A stretch of 64,000 nucleotides of DNA, from positions 20,729-84,728 of the forward strand of contig PYST01000173.1 of the NCBI GenBank assembly GCA_003049485.1, written 5' to 3'. Made by a program: the position numbers and the translations under genes. Below are positions 12,167-22,906 of the stretch, one piece after another (positions within the stretch are counted from its first letter, which is position 1; each line of letters opens with the position of its first letter). Source of the DNA: Ophioceras dolichostomum (Eukaryota; Ascomycota; Sordariomycetes; Magnaporthales; Ophioceraceae). The notes under the pieces were generated by a model that did no database searches, had not been told where the DNA came from, and saw nothing but the letters and a program-made list of their open reading frames with translations.

Positions 12167-12174
12167 TGACGTCA
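12167..12174. promoter_or_regulatory. Second CRE/ATF palindrome TGACGTCA
   Basis: Identical to the site at 12076-12083, at 91 bp spacing. Two perfect copies this close are unlikely by chance in one intergenic stretch, which supports a regulatory role for the PLD gene or an unannotated transcript. Confidence 0.4.
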
Positions 12175-14330
12175 TTGTCCTGGGTCCACAGCTTGCCTAT
12201 GCGGATGGCCTCCCTCGTGTAAGGTCAATGGAAGTTGCAAATGGTTAGGGCCTGACGGTTAGACCGTGGGAATGTGGAGGCTTTCCTGCTCGTGCTCGTT
12301 TCTTCTCTTGGACGAACCGTGTTTGGGTTGGCCACCTATGGATTGTCAACATCATTGAGTAGAAGCTCCATCAGGGTCGATGCCGGACCATCAGGGGAAT
12401 AGCTAAGGCCCTTTCCATCCTACTGGCAACATCCCAGTTATACGGGTGAAATAAACACCCTGCAGTCGCGCCTTGAGCTCTAAACATCGAATCCCACTGA
12501 AAGATGCGACGGAACAATTTGTGAAGGCTTAGCTAGCCAAAGCCGAGTCGAGTCCCCAAGAGCGACACAGGTATATGGCGCTCGAAGACTGGACTTCGAG
12601 GCCATAGTGCGCAACATCACCCTCTACAATCTACAAGACCAGGGGCTCCTGGAGAGAACCGGATTTCTCGCCCTGCGAGCACCTGCCTTCAGCTCCCATC
12701 GTGCTACCTCAAACTCTGGTTCTACTCGGGCTGGCCCACAACATGCATCGGGGATCGGCCTCGGTTCTCGTGCTCCGCCAACCCCCTTCACCCGCACGAC
12801 CTACCACGAAATCCGGGCCCAGCATGTAGGCCTAGGCTGAGGGGGTTCTTTGGCCTACTCGCCCGGCCGGACCAGGTGATCCTGGTTCGAGACGTTTAGT
12901 AACTTGCCACCCCGCTCCGAGAAGCGTACGATCGCCGTAGAAATACCACACTGGCGGACCTGCTGCAGGCTGAGCTGAGGCCAAGCCGGAGGAGGAGCTT
13001 GCCCACACCGGCAACAATTCCGATATTCTGGTCGACGGGGCGCAGGATAAGCCATGGAAACGTCCACCGAGGTCACTCCAGTACCGCCCCCAGTGCCGCT
13101 GCCACCACCGGAACCACTCCCTCCCCCCCCCCACAAAAAAAGGGGGGAGCGGGGCCTGATGCGCGGAGGGCTTAGATATGTAGGGCAGACATGTGTTTGT
13201 CGTCAGCCCTAGTCGCTGGTCGGGAGTCGAAGGTTTCCCGTGCTGCGCAGCGAAAAGATACTAACCCTGACCTTAACTCGTCAAACTCCAGGCCGTACCC
13301 AATTCGCCCTTTGTGTTTCCAAAGCCGGTTTCTTTCAAGAAGGGTTCGGACCGAGACAACTGGAAGACCGCGATGGAAGACGCCCCCCCCAGCGCGCGAC
13401 ATGGAACGAATTCGTTAAAGGGTAGGACTCTTCGAAAAACGTCCGCGTCGCTATATACAGCGTCCCAAATAAAAATTGGGTACGCAACAATGCGCAGAAT
13501 GCGGAAGGCCAGCCTAGTTGGGCCTCATCCCCGTGGCATTGCTTTGCCATTGCTACTATCCAATCCCGGCCGCAAGGCCGCCAAATGATAATCTGGGATT
13601 GTGATCCGCAACCAGCGACGGAAGCTACCAGGATAAAGGATCTTCGGATCCACAATTGGTTTATCAGCGAGGCCCAGACGCTGAACACGTAGCTGCAGCC
13701 TTTCTGGCAACCAACTGCAGCGAATCCCTGACGATCTGTAGTGTTGGTGGGAAAGAGAGGCTCGTCAGGGGACGAGCCTATCTTCGCCAAAAACACACCA
13801 AAACTTGCATCCATACCCCCACAGATTCGACCCTCGTCCAAGCCCCTTCGACGCCTCCATATACTTTCTATATTATTCCCATTTTGACGTTACAGCTTCT
13901 ACATATGGATGCTGGACTTGGCGAAAATTGACCATTGGGTATCTCCCTTCCATCCGACGAAAACGGCTGCTCCTCATCTTTGACAGCAATAGACCATAGT
14001 GTGAAATACAAAGAAAGAATACGAACGGATGGAAAATAACAATGGCCAACAGAAAGAGAACGGCGAGCCTAGACGCCTAATAAATAGCCGGGCATTGCAA
14101 GCTGAATAGAAACGTGGTGGGTAAAGACCAAAGGCCTAAGCACCGACTCCACAATCCTCTGGGCACCTTACGCTCAAGAATCCAAACCCATTCCCAGCTA
14201 TCCGCGGCAGTCCTGCCAAAAACACATGATGACGCTAAGGCAATCGATGAATGCCTAGACTTTGAGATTCGGCGCCTCAGCATAAGCAAGATCAACACTT
14301 CCATCCCCCCCACCCCTTCTTTTTTTTGAA

Positions 14331-14364
14331 NNNNNNNNNNNNNNNNNNNNNNNNNNNNNNNNNN
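14331..14364. other. Assembly gap (34 N) beside a G17 run
   Basis: 34 undetermined bases followed by 17 G (14365-14381) and preceded by a T-run. The true length and content are unknown, so no gene model should cross it. A single N also occurs at 22919, beside the C18/(TC)n tract. Confidence 0.95.
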
Positions 14365-15048
14365 GGGGGGGGGGGGGGGGGTTAGCGACGGCGCTAGGAA
14401 CGGCGGTAACAGTAGTAGTACCGACCTCGGTGGGCGTTTCCATGGGCTTGCCCGGCGCGTCGTCGACCAGAATGGGAACGTGACGCGCTCGTTGGCCAAA
14501 CGACAAGTCGGGCCATGTTCTTCATCGATCGCTTGCATCATCATCTGCTCCAAGCTGGCATGATGCAAGGCGGGGGAGCAAGTGGACATGACCCCCCCTC
14601 TTGCAGGTTTTATAATTAGGATAACCCGCGACGTGAGGGGGGTCTCTTGCTGATCAAGCGATGTTTAGAAAGCGTGACCGTCGCCTTCCGCCGACGCAGG
14701 GTGGATATTCGGGGAATGGCGAAAATGGTGACTTGAGGGAGGCAGCCGTGGGTAGGTAGGCTAGCAAAGGTGCCCTGGAGAACGGGTGGGAAAGAAGCTG
14801 GTTGATGAACGCGGCAGCGCCCTGGGTTGCTCTTGGCTTGCTCGCCATGGGCGGTGGCACTGGACCGAGCCGGTATCGGTCGAGTCGGTGGCGTTCTCTC
14901 TTTTTCTATAAGTAGAGACACAGGGAGTTCGAGGGCTTCGGCCATGGTCGTTGACATGGGCGGGGAGTGCGAATAAGCTTGGTTGGCGGTGGGTGGTGAT
15001 GTAGGCAGGTAGGTAGGTAGGGAGGTAGTAGTAGCGGCGTCACGACTG

Positions 15049-16620
15049 CTAATGGTGCTCTTTGGATGAGGCCTCCTCGCCCTCAGTCTTCGGCGACGAG
15101 GGACCCTTCTCCTTCGCTTTCGCCCCATCGATCTGCCAGTATCCCCCTATCTCCCTGAAGGTGTCCTCCATGAACGGCACCAGCTCGTTGAGCCCGCCCG
15201 TGCGGACGTCGAACATATCCGTGCACATGGCCGGGTGGAAGTCGGGCGTTTTGTTCGGCATGTAGTCTGCGCCGTCGAACTTGATGGCCACGTTCACGCT
15301 GACGCTAGGGTCGTCGTCGGTGGGGGCGCGCTTGTAGTTGCGGAACAGCCCGCCCTTCTCGTCGCGGTTCCACCGTATCAGCTCGGGGGACAAAGTTTTG
15401 AGCAGGCCGCCGTGCAGGAAGGCCACACGGCCGTCGTCCGGGTGGTGCTGGGCGAAGCTGTGGCCGCAGTAGTAGCCCTCATTGAGCGTGCCGACGCTGG
15501 CGAGCCACCTGCGGGGCCGTCCGTAGCGCGTGCGGAGGGCGTGCCATGCGAAGCGGAATAGGTCCTTGTCGCCCAGGATGAAGCCCGAGTAGTACTGGTT
15601 GTGGGCGCTGTTCCACCAGGCTGCCAGCTGCAGGTGGTACCAGAAGCGGCGCTTGTCGACCATCAGCTGGCCGCTCTCCTGCTCGTACTCGTCGGAGCGG
15701 CAGGCCGTGTTGGTGATGACCCACATCGGGTTCTGCGGCCGCGTGCGCGCGATGTCCGGCCAGAAGACGGTGCCGAACTCGCGGTAGGCGCCCGAGTCCC
15801 ACAGCGAGTCCGGGTCGAGGGTCGGGATGTTGTCCGAGTCGAGCAGCAGCACCTCTGAAAACCGCGAGTTGAGCACCGCCGCCGTCTTGAGCTGGAAGTT
15901 GATCAGGAGCTGGTCTTTCTTGACGCGCACCGGGTTGTGGCTGCCGGAGAGGTCGTTGAAGTACAGCTTCGCGTCCGATGCGCCCACGCCGGGCCACTCG
16001 GCCTCGAGCGCCTGGCGCGTCTCCTCGTTCATCTCCTCGCGCCAGTAGTGGATCTCGATCGAGGCCGGCGACTGCAGCCTCCGCATGGCGCGCAGCACCA
16101 CCTTCACCCGCTGTATCGTGTCGTGGTTCCCGGCCACGATGACGATGCCCCTGCCGTTGAAGAGGGAGCTGACCTGTGAGTAAGGGATCATGCCGGCCCG
16201 CACGAACTCGTGCCACTCCTTCCGCCGGCCCTCAAGCTCACCGGCAGGGCGGTCGTGCAGAACCCAGTCCACGTCGTTGTTGAACTGAAAATTCACAGTC
16301 GCGTTGGGCGCCCACTTGCAGGTCCGCCTGGCGTTGGCCATGGAAATGCCTGGCTGCTGCAGAACGGCCTGGAAGTGCAGCAGAAACGAGTCTGCGGACG
16401 GCAGCTTATGCGCGTCGGCGACGAAGTTTGCGTCCTCCTCGTCGCCGAAAAAGGGGGAGCTGCCGTCGTGCGACGACGAGCCCGAGTGGTGGTGGAACGC
16501 CTCCCGTGGCGGTCGCACAAGCAAAAGCAGGAAGACCATGACAGCCATTACGGCAAGCCAATTTCTTGGCCGCCGCAGCGACAGCCCGAGCCCCGTCATG
16601 GTCGCAATTCTTGTCATCAT
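15049..16620 (-). CDS. Alpha-mannosyltransferase, MNN1/MNN2-type (GT71)
   Basis: Intron-free gene of 523 residues starting at tandem ATGs 16620/16617; the frame upstream opens only at a TTG. A short basic cytoplasmic tail is followed by one transmembrane anchor (NWLAVMAVMVFLLLLV, residues ~20-35) and a lumenal catalytic domain, the type II layout of Golgi glycosyltransferases. The signature VLLLDSDNIPTLDPDSLWD contains the DxD-type metal/sugar-nucleotide site of MNN1/MNN2/MNN5-like alpha-mannosyltransferases, and GTVFWPDI and NQYYSGF-type blocks also fit GT71. Such enzymes add alpha-1,2 or alpha-1,3 mannose to outer-chain N-glycans or cell-wall mannan. The exact linkage cannot be told from sequence. 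The C-terminus (~20 residues) is K/E/S-rich and non-conserved. Confidence 0.88.
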   Translation of the reverse strand: MMTRIATMTGLGLSLRRPRNWLAVMAVMVFLLLLVRPPREAFHHHSGSSSHDGSSPFFGDEEDANFVADAHKLPSADSFLLHFQAVLQQPGISMANARRTCKWAPNATVNFQFNNDVDWVLHDRPAGELEGRRKEWHEFVRAGMIPYSQVSSLFNGRGIVIVAGNHDTIQRVKVVLRAMRRLQSPASIEIHYWREEMNEETRQALEAEWPGVGASDAKLYFNDLSGSHNPVRVKKDQLLINFQLKTAAVLNSRFSEVLLLDSDNIPTLDPDSLWDSGAYREFGTVFWPDIARTRPQNPMWVITNTACRSDEYEQESGQLMVDKRRFWYHLQLAAWWNSAHNQYYSGFILGDKDLFRFAWHALRTRYGRPRRWLASVGTLNEGYYCGHSFAQHHPDDGRVAFLHGGLLKTLSPELIRWNRDEKGGLFRNYKRAPTDDDPSVSVNVAIKFDGADYMPNKTPDFHPAMCTDMFDVRTGGLNELVPFMEDTFREIGGYWQIDGAKAKEKGPSSPKTEGEEASSKEHH

Positions 16621-17565
16621 CGCGGCAAACGTGCATGGCCAGACGGCCCGGCTCGTGAGTGATTGACTGAGGTTTATGATTTTGACACAATCATGTATCA
16701 AGCATTGGCATGCGACCGACGCAATAGCCCGACGCTCTCGCGGAAGCGAAGGCCTTCCAGCTGAAAAAAGAGGCTGCCGAAATTAACGCCAAATTGCGCG
16801 GCTCAGCTCTCGACGCCAAACGTCTCTGGTCCTGGTTCGCCGTCAATCACGTGAAGCCGATGCTACCCTTGTTCGGCCCCCTTTTTAATGATAAGCTGCC
16901 AACGGATGGCTGATGATAACGAGTCGGATCACTCTCGAAATCCCGAAAAGGCCCAGCCAAGAGAGGAGACGAAGAAAATTAGAAGCTTTGAACAAGGAAA
17001 AAATTGGCCAGGTCGGCATTTATTTTCGCACTCGGGCTCGCTGGTACGTTTCAACCTTTCCCCCATTTTGTACAAGGTACCCAGCCTCTTCCTAGAGATA
17101 GTCGACCGTTCTATGACGCAAGGAGACGGTCCGGCTGGTGATGGTTTTAGTCTGTGCGTCTCCTTAGGGAGGCGTACCCAGGCGAGCCAGGCAGCTCGCA
17201 AAGTCGCAAACACCTTGGTTTGCGGATATGTTTAGAAGCGTCGTCTGTATATCTTGGCGTCGGAACGGGGAAGAAAAATGGAAGGTTCGCCGAAAGAAAC
17301 GTCCTAACTGCCACCACAATCCGAAACTTGATTATGGAACCACAGCTGGTGGTTTCCCTTGGATCGAAAAGGCGACGAGCGAAGCTGTCGCTGGGAATAT
17401 ATTAATACACTAATTTACATCGCTGAACATCCGTCGAACCACCCAGGTACATGACGGTACCCTTTCCATCTACCTTTCTCGCCATTCAGGCCGCAGAAAC
17501 CGACGCAACTCCACCCCCGCCCGTGCCCTGGTACCACCACAAACACCCGGGCACTAACAACGCGA
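16621..17565. other. Intergenic region
   Basis: Promoter side of the mannosyltransferase and 3' side of the kinase-like pseudogene. No supported gene; the small ORFs on both strands lack domains. Confidence 0.5.
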
Positions 17566-19948
17566 TCACTCAGCGTCCGCCCACTCGAGGCCGAACGGGG
17601 CAGCGTCCAGGTCCGGGTCCTGGGAGACCCAGCCCGTCGACATCGGCACATCGCCGCCCCACTGCGGCGCGACTTGCTGCATGTAGAGGGCGAATCGCCC
17701 TCCAATGCTCCCGGTGGCGACGAGGTTCCCGTCTCCGGGCGACATCGCGATCTGCACCACGTCCCTCTTCGCCCGCCACCGCGTCGCGTGAGGGCGCCGA
17801 GGCCCCGGCCCTCCTCCGCCAGCGGTGGTGGTGGTGGCCGCCGCCGACCAGACCACGACCGAGTTGTCGTCGAAGCACGCGCAGAGCGCGTGTCCGGCCG
17901 GCGAGATCTTGGCGTCCTTGACCGGACACAGCTTCTTGTCTAGGCACACCCGCCTCCAGCCACGGGCCTCTCTCCAGATGTGGAGAGAGCCGTTGGTGCC
18001 GAAGTGGGCGGCCGTCGCGCCGTCGGAGGAGAGGGCCGTCACCCCTCCCGCCGTCAGGTAGGGGATCGACTCCTCCACCCTGTCGCGGAAGATGGTTGAG
18101 CCGAAGCTCACGACCTAGATGCCGGCGCCGCCGGTGGTGGCTGCCACGACACGGACGCGATCTGGCATCGTCGTCTTGCTGCTGAACTGCACCGACCGGA
18201 TCCCCACGCTCTGCTCCGTCTGGACCTCCCCACCCTCCACGGACTAGGTCTCGACATAGGAGTGCGGCTTCAGATCGCACGATGCCTTACGGCATAGCGA
18301 GCCCGACTGGTTGACGCTAAAAAGGTATACAGCCCCTGAAACAGCGACTGCAACCATCTCTCTGCAAGGAGAATAAGCGATACAACAATAAGAGGCCGCT
18401 GGGACTGGCACGGCGCCTTCCAAGCACTGGATCGTTCGCAGAGACAGGGCGTCGAACGCGAAGAGGTCGCCAGCCGTACCGAGGACGCAGAGGTGTGTGC
18501 CGTCCGGGCTCAACGCGGCCGCCACGAAGTACACGTTGTGGAAGACCGGGGTAGTGCGGATGGTATGCCCATCACGCGTGTCGAAGAGGTATATCCTGTA
18601 GGTAGCGATCACATACAGCCGCTCGCAGTCAGGGGAAAACACGAGGTCCGGGCTGCATTGCCCCTTGACGCCCATCGAGTGGACGCTTCGAACCGTTGCG
18701 GTCCCGTCGTTCAGGCCCGCGAACCAAGCGTGTTGCAGCGCACGATGCGGCCCCGGGCGCTGTCTCGGCGAAGGATGCAAGAGGGTCTCGACGAAACCCG
18801 ACCCTGAGATGGAGATTCGGTGCTGCTGGAGGAGCTCGTCGGGGAAGGCCTCCCCCTCGGCGTACCAGCGCAGACCCTGCAGACCGTGCTGCTGGAAGCA
18901 GTGTTGAGCGGTCAGGATCAGATTCGAGGTGATTCCTGACGCCCACATGTCCGCCTTCCGAGCCGCCTCGACTGGCGATAATCCGTCTCTTCGATGTATG
19001 CCAGAGCCTCGGGAGCTGTGAACGCAGGTGTGCTTATGATAGACGAGTAGGAGGCCTCTGAAGTCTCTGGAATCGCTTGATGATTCCGAAATCGGCCACC
19101 TTCACCCACCACTGATGATGCAGCGGGGGCCGTTGCTTGATCAGGACGTTCTACAGACACAGGTGTCAGGGGCTGATGTTAGTCTCCGTCTCTGAACACC
19201 TCCACGAACTGAGGAGGAGGACTTTGTGAGCGTTGATCGGCAACACACCGGTGGCTTCAAGTCTCGATGCGAGAACTCGTGGACGTGCATATATTCGACT
19301 GCCTGGAGAATCTGCTGGATCACCGCCTTGGCTTGGTCCTCAGGTAGAGGCCCTCTGGTGTCCAGATAGCTGTTGAGATCTCCCGATGGGAGGTATTCCA
19401 TCGCTATGGAGATCTTCATGTCGGCGGTTTGATACCAGCCGAAGCACTTGACGAACAGGTCGCTGCACTACAATCAAAAAAAATAGTTGATATCAAAGAG
19501 AGCAGAGAGTCGTAACGGGGGATATTTCTTGGGCGAAGCCATGAGCGAGCAAACATACCTTGTCCTCAGAGAAGACCGCCAGAGCGGCCAGCTCGCGGGT
19601 GATGAGGTCCCTCTCGACCTCGCCCTGGCCCGCAGGCGCGGGGATCTCCTTCACAGCTTGAATTTCGCCAGCAGAGGCGCCCTCGACGCACGTCTGCCGG
19701 TACGCGATGCCGAATCCTCCTCCTCCGCTCCCGCCGATGACGGAGCCGCGCTGCCAGCTCTCTAGGACGCCGTCCTGGTACTGCCTACGGACGACCAGCT
19801 CACCCGAAGTCGTAGTCTGCAGCTGGTGCACCGCCAGCTGCAGACTACGGGCGAGTTGCCGTACCTTGTTGGCCTCGGTGTGGTCGAGGCCGGCAAAGCC
19901 GCTCGAGGATATGATATCCTCCGTCGTGTGCATGTTGTTGTCCTCCAT
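17566..19948 (-). pseudogene. Broken protein kinase with C-terminal beta-propeller-like half
   Basis: Exons 19559-19948 and 19249-19467, then 19150 onward, with good GT-AG introns. The first part is a Ser/Thr kinase: glycine loop GGSGGGGFGIAYR, lysine in AVKEI, catalytic HRDLKP, metal site in KVADFG, and STPAFTAPEAL of the activation segment. Past the DFG two one-base frame changes are needed, near 19070 and 18970, each reading as one missing base. The second half has WD/propeller-like repeats (VFSPDCERLYVIA, ALSPDGTHLCVLG, TALSSDGATAAHFG) and is crossed by two in-frame TAG codons, 18244-18246 and 18115-18117, with a clear open frame before, between and after. The introns and most of the frame are well preserved, so decay is recent, or part of the damage is assembly error or editable at RNA level. 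Start chosen at the first ATG before the conserved part. Confidence 0.75.
19811..19849. repeat. Perfect 16-bp inverted repeat in kinase exon 1
   Basis: Arms 19811-19826 and 19834-19849 are exact reverse complements with a 7-base loop. They lie inside the first coding exon of the broken kinase gene, in the segment before the glycine loop, so a transcript would form a strong local hairpin. Confidence 0.85.
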
Positions 19949-20613
19949 CTTTCTCTTTCTCTCTCTCTGTCTGTCCGGTGGTTGCTTGAGGGAGATGCTT
20001 TGATGGCTGGATGGATGGTATGAGAGAAAAACCAAATGAGAATCCGAATGTGCGTTGAGGAAACCCCACACGAGTTCAAGAAAATTGCAAATCGTCACGC
20101 ATGGGCCATGGATTGGGTCTATTCAGGTGCCTAGATGGAAAGTGAAGACGAACTGGCCCCACCTAGGTGAGGTGAACCGACCGCTTTCGGCCGGGAAGCT
20201 TCCCTCACACGCTCTTTCCGGTCCTCGGCAAGAGTCTGTCTCCCTCGCAGAGGTGAGTTTGCGGGTCCAGGTACAGCTGTCTGCTCTCCGGGATTAGAAG
20301 CTTAAGAGATAGGTAGTTTTACATAACGTATATGAGTGATAAAATAAACAAAAGACAAGACCTTGAGTCTTTGCTCATGTCCAGAAGATGAACTCCCCAA
20401 CCCTTGGTATCTTTCGCAGAATCTCATATCCGCCTGCCAGAAAAAAAATCCCCACCGGCCCTGATCGTGGTGGCCGTGGTGCCGCTTTGGCGGATACACC
20501 AGGTCAAGGCCAGCAATGTGGAAGAGTAGAGGTGCTGCTAACGCTGATGCCCCCCTAACGGCGGCCTGCCCTGCTCTTTTGGTCGTAGCATAGTCCCGTC
20601 TCCCCAGCTGCCG
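19949..20613. other. Intergenic region
   Basis: Upstream of the kinase-like gene (TCTC-rich leader near 19950-19975) and 3' flank of the aspartic-protease-like gene. No gene seen. Confidence 0.5.
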
Positions 20614-22509
20614 TCATGGCGGAACGTGCCAAACAGGCTGCACCGGGGGATGTACCGGGGGATGTACCGGGGGATGTACCGGGGGCCTGTACGGTGATGG
20701 TGGGTAAGCAGGCAGCTCTAACGGTGGGTGGTGGCCCAACATCTCCACTCTCAGGGCCGCCTCCTGCGAGAGCTCAGAGCTGGGCGAGAAGTCTCGGTAT
20801 TCTCCGCTAAACTGGACTTGGGTTTTGTCGCCAGCAAGGCTGGGCATCTCGACAGGTGGAGCGGCGGGGGCGCTGTCCAACGAGGCACGCCGCTGTTTCC
20901 TCCGTCGCATAATCCACCACGACACCAGGCCAGCGACGATGGCCGCAACTGCTGTGCCCATGACAGACAGGCCGGCCACCAAGCCTGTGGATGGCTGACC
21001 GCCGGAGGCCGATCCCCCCTTGCTGTTATTTTCTCCGTCGGATCCGGGGCCCGAGGCGGCGCCGGGTCCGTCCTGTCCCGCTCCGCCCGAGTTGCCCTCG
21101 GATGCCGCGAGCGGAGTCCAAATGCCCGCCCAGGTTTCAGTCAACGTCCCCAACGAGGGATCGATGCTGCGATGCCAGTCCATGATGGTCACGAGGTTAG
21201 GCGTCATCGCAGCGACGTTGGGGCCGGGCGCCTGGGCCAAGAACCACGTGCCCGTGGTCGTGGTCGCGCTCGGGTTGGTCACCCAGTTGACCCCGACGAA
21301 GGCGGCCTGCAGGAACGCGCGGCCCAGACGATAGGTGCCTCCCCCTTCCGTCGTCATCCCCGCGCAGGGGAAGTACGGGGTCGGCGACCGCACGTAGGGC
21401 TCCGTGATTGTCAGGTTCAGCAGCTTGAAGGGCACCTTGATGTCGATGTTGCGGGACGTGGAGTTGTTCGCCCGGAAGGTGAAGGCCAGGTAGGACGGCG
21501 AGTTGACGATGCGGGAGTAGTCGGGCGAGGTCGTGTCCCAGAAGTACAGTCCCAGCGAATCGGAATACGTCAGGGGCAGTTGTGACGCCAGGGCCTGGCA
21601 CGTCCGGTGAGGCAGGTAGAAGTAGGGCCGGGCCGACTCGACGATGACGGAGAGAGAGCCCTTGTCGGGCGGGAGACCGTCTTCGTCCACAAGCAGTCCG
21701 GTCCTGGAAGAGAAGTTGAATGGAGAGGCGCCTACTTCGACGCCGATGCTCAAGTCGACCAGCTCGATGTCGAAGGTGTTAAGCTTGGAGTTGTAGGGCT
21801 GTGATGAAACCTGCCCGATCACGCGGTTGCGGTCAAAGCCGCCGAAATAGAGCGAGGGCGGGATGCCGAGGCTGGGCGAGCCGATGTGCAGGCCGTACGA
21901 GTTGGACGGCACCTGGCCTTGTCTGTCGAGGTCGAATATGGTCTGCGTGGCGTTGATGGAGAATCCAGTGGTCTTGTTCTGGTACCTCTGCATATCCGCG
22001 GACGACCCCATCGAGAGGAAGCCGAGGTGCGCCTGGTAGTCGCCTCTTGGTTGCTCCTGGACGCCCTTGCTGACAACACGCGCGTGATGGTTCTTGACTG
22101 TCACCGCCGGCAACGATCCAACAGCCGGTAGTACGAGTGTGTCTAGAGCATGATCATAGTCCCCTACAGTTCCATAGAAAATCTCTCCGGTGCGCCTGAT
22201 ATTCGCGACGTTGGTGAGATCGAGGTAGGTCGAGGACGCTTTGGAGTCGAACGTGCCAGCCTCAGCGGCCCAACAGCGCTGGCCAACGCTCAGCGAGTTG
22301 CACATGGACACCTCGTGGACGACCGAGTCGTAGGCGGACCCAGGATAGACGTCCATCTCCTGGGGTGGAGTCCCGTAGCTGATCCGAAGCGTGTGCCATG
22401 GCCCGTCCGGCCCGCGGACATTCTTCCATAGTAGAGGTCTTGGGTCAACTGCTTGTGATGAGGATGAGAAAAGGGCCACAAAGAGGGGAACGAGTAGGTT
22501 CGCACCCAT
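20614..22509 (-). CDS. Membrane-anchored aspartic-protease-like protein without catalytic Asp
   Basis: Intron-free, 631 residues from ATG 22509, chosen because a good signal peptide follows (LLVPLFVALFSSSSQA); an ATG at 22605 would add 32 residues and bury it. The body has the pepsin (A1) bilobal layout: LRISYGTPPQEMDV, a flap-like region, LYFGGFDRNRVIG, FRANNSTS and YRLGRAFLQAAFVGVN. The first DTG-type triad site reads YPGSAYDSV and the second VIVESARPYFYLP, so neither catalytic aspartate is in place. An S/G-rich stalk leads to one transmembrane helix (LVAGLSVMGTAVAAIVAGLV), a basic RRRKQRR stop-transfer and a cytoplasmic tail. The extreme C-terminus has HPPV repeats, encoded by 12-bp tandem repeats at about 20643-20690. 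It is probably a cell-surface non-enzymatic or altered A1 protein. Confidence 0.85.
   Translation of the reverse strand: MGANLLVPLFVALFSSSSQAVDPRPLLWKNVRGPDGPWHTLRISYGTPPQEMDVYPGSAYDSVVHEVSMCNSLSVGQRCWAAEAGTFDSKASSTYLDLTNVANIRRTGEIFYGTVGDYDHALDTLVLPAVGSLPAVTVKNHHARVVSKGVQEQPRGDYQAHLGFLSMGSSADMQRYQNKTTGFSINATQTIFDLDRQGQVPSNSYGLHIGSPSLGIPPSLYFGGFDRNRVIGQVSSQPYNSKLNTFDIELVDLSIGVEVGASPFNFSSRTGLLVDEDGLPPDKGSLSVIVESARPYFYLPHRTCQALASQLPLTYSDSLGLYFWDTTSPDYSRIVNSPSYLAFTFRANNSTSRNIDIKVPFKLLNLTITEPYVRSPTPYFPCAGMTTEGGGTYRLGRAFLQAAFVGVNWVTNPSATTTTGTWFLAQAPGPNVAAMTPNLVTIMDWHRSIDPSLGTLTETWAGIWTPLAASEGNSGGAGQDGPGAASGPGSDGENNSKGGSASGGQPSTGLVAGLSVMGTAVAAIVAGLVSWWIMRRRKQRRASLDSAPAAPPVEMPSLAGDKTQVQFSGEYRDFSPSSELSQEAALRVEMLGHHPPLELPAYPPSPYRPPVHPPVHPPVHPPVQPVWHVPP
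20643..20690. repeat. 12-bp tandem repeat encoding a VHPP run
   Basis: Roughly four copies of a 12-bp unit (ccgggggatgta on the + strand), translated on the minus strand as repeated V-H-P-P at the C-terminus of the protease-like protein. Prone to copy-number change between strains. Confidence 0.8.
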
Positions 22510-22808
22510 CGCTTTCACGATTCGGGCGCGCCGTTGCTGCCTTCTCCCGGACCAGCAATGACGATCTGAGGTAAGGTCGAGGGGCAGTGTCGACGGCAAA
22601 CGCATGTCATGGCGGAAAATGTCTGGACGACGGCGAAAGGCCCAAAGAAGAACAAGATAGTCCCGGATCGGGGATCAGGTCGATGCCGTTCATCTTCTAG
22701 CCCCAGCCCCCGGCCAAGTTGCTCTATTATTTGAGGGCAAGCAGTGTCGTGGGTCGGGGCTAAGCTAAATCTTGTACCCTTTCGGCGATCACTTCAAGAT
22801 TCCCCCCC

Positions 22809-22906
<98 letters not shown>

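Larger units (their letters stand above)
11432..15048. other. Long intergenic region with an assembly gap
   Basis: About 3.6 kb without a supported gene. The PLD promoter side holds two CRE-like palindromes. A C-run next to A- and G-runs lies at 13120-13146. An N gap at 14331-14364 is flanked by a G run. Minus-strand ORFs on both sides of the gap (within 14077-14589) are proline-rich only because of the homopolymers, and they do not agree in frame, so no gene is called. 14382-15048 probably includes the mannosyltransferase 3' UTR and GGTA-type repeats near 15005-15030. Confidence 0.5.

Noticed and set aside
14077..14589. Proline-rich minus ORFs across the N gap
   Set aside because: The two sides disagree in frame and the proline run is translated homopolymer.
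15479..16216. 245-codon minus ORF in another frame of the mannosyltransferase gene
   Set aside because: Out-of-frame, R/G/A-rich shadow inside a well-supported coding sequence.
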